A stretch of DNA of 64,000 bases, taken from the NCBI GenBank assembly GCA_030426665.1, contig JAUHYD010000001.1, positions 186,001 through 250,000 on the forward strand, in the 5' to 3' direction. A program made the translations under genes and the position numbers. Below are positions 57,700-64,000 of this stretch, in pieces (position 1 is the stretch's first letter; every line of letters begins with the position of its first letter). This DNA is from Bacteroidia bacterium. Lineage in GTDB: Bacteria > Bacteroidota > Bacteroidia > Chitinophagales > Chitinophagaceae. Under the pieces are notes generated by a model, which did not search any database, was not told where the DNA came from, and was given only the letters and a program-made list of their open reading frames with translations.

Positions 57700-59130
57700 T
57701 TATGGGAATATGCCCAACTCCTCATAAGAAACGCCAATCTTATTGATAGCCAGCGTAAAGGCAGCAGTACGCATATCGACTGTACCGTCAAGACTCAACA
57801 TAGCTTCGCGAATCTCATGATAAGAACCTATCATGGTATCTTCAAGACCGGAGTAAACCAAATCTACTTCATCAGGACCATGCAACAACTGTACACGCTC
57901 GATATCAGTAACACGCTTGCCGGTAAGGTCTTCAACAGTCTTAAGGATAGAGGTGTTCCAATTTTCACTGAAACGCTTATCCAAACGTCCGAAACGAACG
58001 TGGCTTAGGTTTTTCAACCACTCAAAATAAGATACTGTTACACCGCCCGCATTTAAATACATATCAGGAACGATGATAACACCCTTTTTATTCAGAATTT
58101 CATCGGCTTCAGGAGATAGAGGACCATTGGCACCCTCACCGATTATTTTTGCCTGAATGCGTGTTGCGTTACTGGCATTTATCACATTCTCAAGTGCCGC
58201 CGGAATAAGTATGTCACATGGCTGCTCCAGAGTATCTGCACTATTCTTAATATTAGTTGCGCCCGGGAAGTCCAATATTGAACCGGTAGCCTTGCGGTGC
58301 TCAACGAGTTTATAAATATCGATTCCTTTTTCACAATAGATACCACCTTCGTACTCTGCAATACCAACTATTATCGAGCCATTATCATAAAAGAACTTGG
58401 CAGCATGGTATCCCACATTACCCAATCCCTGTACAATAACACGCTTGCCTTCTACACCTACCGGCAAACCAAGCTTCTTCATATCGTCTGCAGTATTACA
58501 TACCTCGCGCACACCATAGAATACACCCAGACCGGTTGCTTCTGTACGCCCACGAACACCACCTTGTGTAACAGGCTTACCCGTTATACAAGCCATAGCG
58601 TCAACTTCGCCCGGCTTTAAAGAAGCATACGTATCTACAATCCAGCTCATTTCACGAGCACCTGTACCATAATCCGGCGCAGGTACATCAATGCCGGGCC
58701 CTATGAAGTTTTTCTTAACCAACTCACTCGCGTAACGGCGTGTGATGTTTTCCAGCTGAAAGTTTGTGTAACGCTTAGGATCGATTTTAATACCACCTTT
58801 TGCTCCACCAAACGGTACATTCACGATTGCACACTTGTAAGTCATGAGTGCGGCTAAGGCCATCACTTCATCCTGATTCACATCCATGCTATAACGAATC
58901 CCTCCCTTGCAAGGCAACTTGTGATGAGAGTGTTGTACACGATAAGCTTCTATAACTTCGATATCGTTCCCAACACGAACCGGAAACTTCATCTTGTAAA
59001 CAGAATTACACACCTTGATTTGCTGAAGTATACCTGTTTCATAACGAGTATACTTTGCTGCTTTATCAAAGTTGCGCTCAACACCACGGAAAAAGCTGTA
59101 ATGAGCGCCCTGCGCATTTGTATTTTCCAC
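57700..59130 (-). CDS. gdhA: Glutamate (Glu/Leu/Phe/Val-type) dehydrogenase
   Basis: 476 residues. Interconverts glutamate and 2-oxoglutarate plus ammonia. The catalytic lysine region is [10 protein letters not shown] and [15 protein letters not shown]; the nucleotide fold has [29 protein letters not shown] is the family aspartate loop. The start is GTG (59128-59130). It is last in a cluster ccmC-ccmD-gdh on this strand (31-bp gap), followed by a strong terminator, so it is probably cotranscribed with cytochrome-c biogenesis genes, an unusual pairing. NAD or NADP use is not settled by the motifs. Confidence 0.93.
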   Translation of the reverse strand: MENTNAQGAHYSFFRGVERNFDKAAKYTRYETGILQQIKVCNSVYKMKFPVRVGNDIEVIEAYRVQHSHHKLPCKGGIRYSMDVNQDEVMALAALMTYKCAIVNVPFGGAKGGIKIDPKRYTNFQLENITRRYASELVKKNFIGPGIDVPAPDYGTGAREMSWIVDTYASLKPGEVDAMACITGKPVTQGGVRGRTEATGLGVFYGVREVCNTADDMKKLGLPVGVEGKRVIVQGLGNVGYHAAKFFYDNGSIIVGIAEYEGGIYCEKGIDIYKLVEHRKATGSILDFPGATNIKNSADTLEQPCDILIPAALENVINASNATRIQAKIIGEGANGPLSPEADEILNKKGVIIVPDMYLNAGGVTVSYFEWLKNLSHVRFGRLDKRFSENWNTSILKTVEDLTGKRVTDIERVQLLHGPDEVDLVYSGLEDTMIGSYHEIREAMLSLDGTVDMRTAAFTLAINKIGVSYEELGIFP

Positions 59131-59161
59131 CTTTAGATTGTTTTTTGAGTGAGTTAATGAA

Positions 59162-59374
59162 TTAATTTGTTTTAACTTCTTTTTCCATCTTACCTATTTT
59201 TCTATCAAGAAAAAAAAGATAAACGAAAAGCCCTGCAAATATAGTAGCTAATACCACAACAACAACGTATATTTTACCGTTTGAACGCATAATATCTGCC
59301 ATTTCTGTCTGTGCAGAAAGTTGCGTTGCCGAAAGCAGTAATAAAAACAATGTTGATATTGCGAATCGTAACAT
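59162..59374 (-). CDS. ccmD: CcmD-like small membrane protein
   Basis: 70 residues: a cleavable-looking signal ([12 protein letters not shown]), then [42 protein letters not shown], one membrane span with a charged cytoplasmic tail. The size, position and R-K-I-x-x-M-E-K-E pattern match the CcmD family, which stabilises CcmC/CcmE in haem delivery to cytochrome c. It is 22 bp after ccmC. Confidence 0.75.
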   Translation of the reverse strand: MLRFAISTLFLLLLSATQLSAQTEMADIMRSNGKIYVVVVVLATIFAGLFVYLFFLDRKIGKMEKEVKTN

Positions 59375-59396
59375 ATATATTGCTAATTGCTATTTT

Positions 59397-60062
59397 TTAA
59401 AAAACTTCTTCTCTTTTATTTTGAATCAACGCCAGTCTCACTTTCAGCGATGCTATCCACACCCCCAAAAGTATCCAACCGGCATTCGCAGGCCAGAAAA
59501 CGAGTCTCATATTGCTATCCAAATCATACTTTGCAAATGCAGGGTTGCCGCCATTACCCGGGTGCAATGAGTCAACCATGCGCGGTAGCACAAATATTAA
59601 CGGTACCATCATTGCAAAAGCGAACACATTATACACAGCACTTATTTTTGCTCGTTTTTCCTCGTCCCGCATCCCACTTCGTAATATACTATATGCAAAA
59701 TAAATAAGCATACTTATAGCGGTACAAAGTTGCTTAGGGTCGTTGCTCCAGGCAGCTCCCCAGGTGTATTGCGCCCATTCCATTCCTGTCAGCATCCCCA
59801 AAATACTAAAAAATATACCGGTATTAGTAAACTGCACTGCAAATGCATCGTGACGCATATCTCCGGAGCGGAGAAACTTAATGGAATACCAAAATGCACA
59901 ACCGAAGAGCACTATCATTGTAAACCACATAGGTACGTGAAAGTACAAATTACGGATAGTCTCGTTCAGAATATCAAGTCGTGGTACAGGCATCAAAAAA
60001 CCGGCAATTACAGTATACAATACAAATGCAACACATGCTATTTTCCACCACCATTTACCCAT
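59397..60062 (-). CDS. ccmC: CcmC-type haem exporter (cytochrome c biogenesis)
   Basis: 221 residues from ATG 60062 (a TTG precedes it). Six membrane spans with the tryptophan-rich haem-handling loop GMEWAQYTWGAAWSNDPKQ (WGxxWxxDP) that defines CcmC/CcsA proteins, and flanking histidines such as FHVPMW and the late SLHPGNGG. It presents haem to the chaperone CcmE at the periplasmic face. ccmA, ccmB, ccmE and ccmF are not in the window, so the rest of the system is elsewhere. An exact -7 motif lies 20 bp upstream. Confidence 0.93.
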   Translation of the reverse strand: MGKWWWKIACVAFVLYTVIAGFLMPVPRLDILNETIRNLYFHVPMWFTMIVLFGCAFWYSIKFLRSGDMRHDAFAVQFTNTGIFFSILGMLTGMEWAQYTWGAAWSNDPKQLCTAISMLIYFAYSILRSGMRDEEKRAKISAVYNVFAFAMMVPLIFVLPRMVDSLHPGNGGNPAFAKYDLDSNMRLVFWPANAGWILLGVWIASLKVRLALIQNKREEVF

Positions 60063-60082
60063 CAAAAGACGCTGATTTTGTG

Positions 60083-60090
60083 CAAAAATA
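60083..60090 (-). promoter_or_regulatory. -7 element of the ccmC-ccmD-gdh operon
   Basis: On the minus strand this is TATTTTTG, an exact consensus match, 20 bp before the ATG. Confidence 0.5.
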
Positions 60091-60172
60091 GGGGTTTTTA
60101 ATTAGTTATCTACTTTATATACAACATAATCAAACCGCAAATTTTTAGTAATTTTCTATAAAATTTTTGAAA

Positions 60173-60574
60173 ATGGCAATAGGAAACGGCACTAAAGAAA
60201 GCCCATGGGTACTGAAAACCCCACCTCAATCATCGGAATACACCATGTACAAGGATGAAGAAAAGCAAATATTGGTGTGTACAGTCGGCAAAACAGTATT
60301 GCATTACAACCTTCGATGCATCAATGACCTACACGAAATGTTGAAAAAGCATGGCGACTGGATGTTGCTGGGTAGTGCCGATGAGCAGAAACCCGCAAAA
60401 GAAGGTACGGTTGAAGCCTGGGGGCGTGCTGAAGACAATCCGGTAGGCGGATGGTACGGTCTTAAAAAAGGATTCCGGGGTAGGTTTGGCATGTACCTAC
60501 CACCACTTATGGAAGCTCTGGGGCTGGCAGAAGTTGAACATAACGCACGCAATAACCGAATGAGAGCAATTTAA
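60173..60574 (+). CDS. Conserved hypothetical protein
   Basis: 133 residues from ATG 60173. Opens AIGNGTKESPWVLKTPP, with SEYTMYKDE...LVCTVGKTVLHYNLRCINDLHEMLKKHGDWMLLGSADEQKPAK, then EAWGRAEDNPVGGWYGLKKGFRGRFGMYLPPLMEALGLAEVEHN. The strong motif content indicates a conserved family, but I do not know its function; it is cytoplasmic without signal or span. A TTG two codons upstream is a weaker start. It is divergent from ccmC. Confidence 0.75.
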   Translation: MAIGNGTKESPWVLKTPPQSSEYTMYKDEEKQILVCTVGKTVLHYNLRCINDLHEMLKKHGDWMLLGSADEQKPAKEGTVEAWGRAEDNPVGGWYGLKKGFRGRFGMYLPPLMEALGLAEVEHNARNNRMRAI

Positions 60575-60704
60575 CTGAGCGGTAGCATGATTCGACATTT
60601 CGATAGCATCAGAAAAATATTTAGCATCAGGTTGTTAAAATAGCTTTTGCTTTCAGGTTGATACAGCTATATTAGGTAAATTACGTCCACATTTACTGAC
60701 GACA

Positions 60705-61982
60705 ATGAGATTGAGACTTCGGACGATTACCTGCCTTTTTGTGCTTTGCCTGTTTGGGCTTTCGAATGCACGTGCTTCAAAGATTCTTATACCGATGGAC
60801 GCCGAGCACCAGTCGGCGCATCTGAAGGCCTACGGCGTAGCGTATGCGGCACTAAAAGGGGGGCTTCATATCGATTGGCTACTTAACTACAAAGGCGGAA
60901 GTTTTGGAATGGAGTACCTTGACGGCATTGAGCGCATGTGCAAATTGCGGGGCGTCTCTTACGAGGTGATGAGCGACGCCCAATATGGAGGAATTTTGAA
61001 TGGCATATTGGATCCGGACTTTAACGGAGATGTGATAAAATTAGAGAAAGCTCCCAAAATAGCAGTTTATACGCCCGCCAACAAAGAGCCGTGGGACGAT
61101 GCCGTAACCCTTGTCTTGACGTACGCAGAAATCCCTTTCGACAAAGTGTATGACGATGAAGTGTTGCGGGACGACCTCGCTAAATATGATTGGTTACACC
61201 TGCACCATGAAGACTTCACAGGCCAATATGGTAAATTCTGGTTCAGTTTCCACAACGCAGCATGGTATCAGCACGACCAAAAAGTGGCTGAAGAGTCTGC
61301 AGCAAAACATGGTTTTAAGAAAGTATCACAGTTAAAACTTGCCATCGCTAAGAAAATCCGGGACTTCACTGCAGGTGGTGGTTATCTGTTTGCAATGTGC
61401 TCTGCAACTGACAGCTATGACATAGCACTTGCGGCTGAGGGTGTTGACATTTGTGAATCTATGTTTGACGGCGACCCAATGGACAAGGGAGCACAACAAA
61501 AACTTGATTTCACCAAGTGCTTCGCATTTAAAGATTTTACATTGGTAACAAACCCAATGCACTATGAGTACTCGACAATTGACAATACAGAGTTCCGGAC
61601 AGCAATTCCAATGAAAATTGACTACTTCACACTCTTTACTTTTTCCGCAAAATTTGACCCCGTACCTGCTATGCTGTGTCAAAATCACACCACGACGATA
61701 AAAGGTTTTATGGGCCAAACTACTTCCTTTCGAAAAGAAACCCTGAAGTCAAGCGTACTGATTATGGGTGACTTTAAACCAGCAAATGAGGCAAAATACA
61801 TACACGGTGAGTATGGCAAAGGTACATGGACATTCTACGGCGGTCACGACCCTGAGGACTATCAACATATGATTAATGACCCCGTGACCGAACTTAGCCT
61901 TCACCCGTCATCTCCGGGTTACAGGCTCATTCTGAATAATGTACTTTTCCCGGCTGCCAAAAAGAAACCAAGAAAAACATAA
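60705..61982 (+). CDS. Secreted protein of the family often labelled 'asparagine synthetase B'
   Basis: 425 residues with signal peptide (about 1-24, ending SNARA). Conserved stretches include SKILIPMDAEHQSAHLKAYGVAYAAL, HIDWLLNYKGGSF, DWLHLHHEDFTGQYGKFWFSF and GGGYLFAMCSATDSYD. Members are frequently named asparagine synthetase B in databases, but neither the N-terminal catalytic Cys nor the PPi-loop (SGGLDS) is seen, so that name is not supported. The fold may be a class I glutamine-amidotransferase-like domain (GGGYLFAMCSAT resembles a nucleophile elbow with Cys). Periplasmic or surface role unknown. Confidence 0.75.
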   Translation: MRLRLRTITCLFVLCLFGLSNARASKILIPMDAEHQSAHLKAYGVAYAALKGGLHIDWLLNYKGGSFGMEYLDGIERMCKLRGVSYEVMSDAQYGGILNGILDPDFNGDVIKLEKAPKIAVYTPANKEPWDDAVTLVLTYAEIPFDKVYDDEVLRDDLAKYDWLHLHHEDFTGQYGKFWFSFHNAAWYQHDQKVAEESAAKHGFKKVSQLKLAIAKKIRDFTAGGGYLFAMCSATDSYDIALAAEGVDICESMFDGDPMDKGAQQKLDFTKCFAFKDFTLVTNPMHYEYSTIDNTEFRTAIPMKIDYFTLFTFSAKFDPVPAMLCQNHTTTIKGFMGQTTSFRKETLKSSVLIMGDFKPANEAKYIHGEYGKGTWTFYGGHDPEDYQHMINDPVTELSLHPSSPGYRLILNNVLFPAAKKKPRKT

Positions 61983-62116
61983 TATTCTAACCCGAAATCA
62001 TAAGAGGGAACTGACTAATAAACCCGACATTAGCATTACTCTAACCAAAAAAACCCGACATTATTCAAAAAATAAGAAATACTACTCTAATTTAGGGCCT
62101 AAAGTTGGTAAGTGAA

Positions 62117-64000
62117 ATGAACAATAAAATCGGGTTGGGAGTATTCGGTACGTTTGGCGAACCGTTGGGGTACCAACAGGTATTTTATTTTGATGTGTCG
62201 TTCGACACGACGCTGGACCTGGACGAAAGTGAAATAGAATTCTATCCGGGGTCAGAATTATATGCAGTAAAAAGAGAATTGGTTGACGACGTATACAAAA
62301 TTACGTTTTGTATATACTCAAGTGTGCGCGCCCCCGGTTCCGATCGTATTGGCACTTTCCTTGGCTCGTGCATCGTTCTGGAGGACAGCTATGCAGAAGC
62401 CGACTACATTTACAAAGTACTCAAAGAGCTGCATGACGATGTGCTAAGCAACTCTGAAAATGTAGAAAACTACTCTTTAAAAGCACAACAGGCACTTGAC
62501 GTATTGGTTAAAGAGCCCGCGGACTTTGTAGCTCTTCAGGCCAATGTAATACCAATAAGTAAAACGCCGTTCAATAGCTCCCTTGTTGACCCTGAAAAAA
62601 AATGTTTTGTTTCTCCTAACGCCGATTCAACTGAATCCAGGGATGCTCAATTGGTTGCTTTTTTTGACGAAGCGCTAAAGCACTTTACCGATACCGGGAC
62701 GCTTTATTTTTCATTTGATAGGAATGTAGCTGTGTTTGTCGAGGATGCCGACTTTCTGGCAATGAACAATTGGGAAGAGTTTACAAACTATAAATCGCAG
62801 GGGCTACCGCCTCCGATGGTGCTGACTAAAAAGGGTATTCAGAAATTCACGACACCGGAAACCGACGCTTTCGCTCAGTCAAACGAAAGCTTAGAAATTG
62901 AAGATGCGGCAACCAATTTCGATCTGGATGCCGGGAACGAACCAGAGTTTCATTTCGAAAATGACTCTGAAGAAGACGCGACTGAAAATGATTTTTCAGA
63001 AAACAATGAAATAAACTCCCACACTGAAGAGGATCCATACAAGCCGTTTGACATTTGGGAAGAGCCAATTCCGGAAAGTGGCCTTTCTCCTGAAGAAGCT
63101 AAAGCAAAGCAGAGTGAATACAACAGGCTGTTCAATTACACCAGCAAGTTGCTGGATCATATGAATGGTAAGACCGGCGATCGAGCAAACGATGACATTC
63201 CAAACGACCCGCCGCCGGAATTTGATATGCCACCGGAATTCGAGTCAAGGCCAAATCGAAAAAAGAAAATAATTACCATTATTCTGATTGTGCTTATCCT
63301 GGCAATAGTCAGCGCCTATTTTATAACTTCTTTCGGAGGTGACATTTTCAGTGATTCGAAACCTGCCACGACAGATAGTACAAGTGTAGTGCCGGACGAA
63401 AACAGTCAGGGCGATGAAAGCTACGACGAAGTAGATACTACCCTATCGGACTCAGATGCTGATTATCCTGAGGAGGAAAACTATACGGACACAGTATCGG
63501 CGGTACCCGAAGATATGGGTTCAAGTATGAATAAAATTGACACAGCAACAGACCGGCAAAAAGCAAACGCACAAAACATTTCAGAAAAAGAGAATACCGG
63601 CGAAATTATCCCTTTGCAGCCCGTTGCAAAGGTCAACCCTGACAAACAGTCGGACAATCCCCCTGCTGTGCCTACTTCTGTAGTACCGTCAAGAGGAGCA
63701 TCACCACCGGACTCTGCAGCGTTCGACATAATGAAAGAAGCTATCACTATTACCCCGTCTTCTCTCGCAGACGCAAAAGACCTGCACCCACGCCCAAACT
63801 TTGAGATTTACCAAAACGACATACTAATCCTACGAAAAGTCAGTATTACTAACATGACGCTATCTGAAATAACAAAACTCTTGTTTAAAAACGAACCTGT
63901 CAAAATTGGATACATTTACAGAGGACAAGAAACCGAATACATGGCAGCCCTCTATTACCTAAATCACAAACTCTTCCAGAAAACAGGAAACGATTATATT
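62117..64000 (+). CDS. Unknown single-span membrane protein, 3' end outside window
   Basis: Open from ATG 62117 to the window edge (628 codons). An N-terminal domain (about 1-115; GLGVFGTFGEPLGYQQVFYF, VRAPGSDRIGTFLGSCIVLED) looks conserved and globular. Residues 230-385 are acidic and disordered with proline runs; a basic stretch RPNRKKK precedes one membrane span (about 386-406, IITIILIVLILAIVSAYFI). Then comes an outer linker very rich in Asp/Ser/Glu, and after residue 550 a new structured domain begins. This is a cytoplasmic sensor, one span and an outer domain, a layout suggesting signalling or assembly across the inner membrane. Family unknown. Confidence 0.75.
   Translation, partial: MNNKIGLGVFGTFGEPLGYQQVFYFDVSFDTTLDLDESEIEFYPGSELYAVKRELVDDVYKITFCIYSSVRAPGSDRIGTFLGSCIVLEDSYAEADYIYKVLKELHDDVLSNSENVENYSLKAQQALDVLVKEPADFVALQANVIPISKTPFNSSLVDPEKKCFVSPNADSTESRDAQLVAFFDEALKHFTDTGTLYFSFDRNVAVFVEDADFLAMNNWEEFTNYKSQGLPPPMVLTKKGIQKFTTPETDAFAQSNESLEIEDAATNFDLDAGNEPEFHFENDSEEDATENDFSENNEINSHTEEDPYKPFDIWEEPIPESGLSPEEAKAKQSEYNRLFNYTSKLLDHMNGKTGDRANDDIPNDPPPEFDMPPEFESRPNRKKKIITIILIVLILAIVSAYFITSFGGDIFSDSKPATTDSTSVVPDENSQGDESYDEVDTTLSDSDADYPEEENYTDTVSAVPEDMGSSMNKIDTATDRQKANAQNISEKENTGEIIPLQPVAKVNPDKQSDNPPAVPTSVVPSRGASPPDSAAFDIMKEAITITPSSLADAKDLHPRPNFEIYQNDILILRKVSITNMTLSEITKLLFKNEPVKIGYIYRGQETEYMAALYYLNHKLFQKTGNDYI

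Overview
The window reads as chromosomal DNA of a free-living Bacteroidota bacterium, most likely from the Chitinophagales/Sphingobacteriia side. The sequence supports this in three ways. Several large secreted proteins end in type IX secretion (T9SS) sorting domains, both type A ('PNP..G.. - LLGQ - GIYL') and type B ('NVFSPNGDGVNDYF..NRWG..'). Upstream regions repeatedly carry the Bacteroidota -7 promoter motif TAnnTTTG, and Shine-Dalgarno sequences are mostly absent. Housekeeping genes (era, aconitase, uvrA, glutamate dehydrogenase, ccmC/ccmD) are of Bacteroidota type. I saw no rRNA, tRNA, CRISPR array or complete transposon.

Layout. 1-4.4 kb: a YfhO-like membrane protein running off the left edge, era, a PLP-dependent deaminase/desulfhydrase, a secreted MORN-repeat protein and an unknown secreted protein. 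4.4-13.4 kb: two adjacent paralogous giant cell-surface proteins with 10 and 2 copies of a 91-residue Cys-rich repeat, PKD domains and a type B sorting domain. 13.8-20.8 kb: aconitase, a secreted M12-type metalloprotease with Ig-like repeats, and a cold-shock protein with a textbook promoter. 20.9-24.3 kb, minus strand: PaaY-like hexapeptide protein, DnaJ-domain membrane protein, AlkA-like glycosylase, a lipoprotein and an HxlR regulator. The HxlR gene is divergent from an SDR oxidoreductase and two small membrane proteins (24.3-26.1 kb).

26.3-31.4 kb is accessory in character. It holds orphan small genes, a TonB-C-terminal protein, a HigA-like/AbiEii-like toxin-antitoxin pair and a T9SS protein. 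The last two items lie between two nearly identical 222-bp direct repeats, one of which is a truncated copy of the TonB-like gene start. 31.4-38.3 kb: LigB dioxygenase, a frameshifted polytopic membrane protein, an APC permease, an unknown protein, and an arsenite methyltransferase/metallophosphoesterase pair behind a promoter with an ArsR-like operator. 38.3-46.6 kb: a secreted protein with a possible clan-CD peptidase site and two tandem T9SS proteins, one carrying a 12-bp poly-G tract in its reading frame. 47-64 kb: MauE-thioredoxin fusion, lipoproteins, uvrA, an acetyltransferase, a beta-propeller T9SS protein, gdh-ccmD-ccmC, and a large unknown single-span membrane protein cut by the right edge.

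The strongest leads are the poly-G tract (possible phase variation), the repeat-number difference between the paired giant surface proteins, the direct-repeat-bounded toxin-antitoxin segment, the secreted protein with a possible His/Cys catalytic pair, and a set of genes whose -7 element sits so close to the start codon that the mRNAs should be leaderless.
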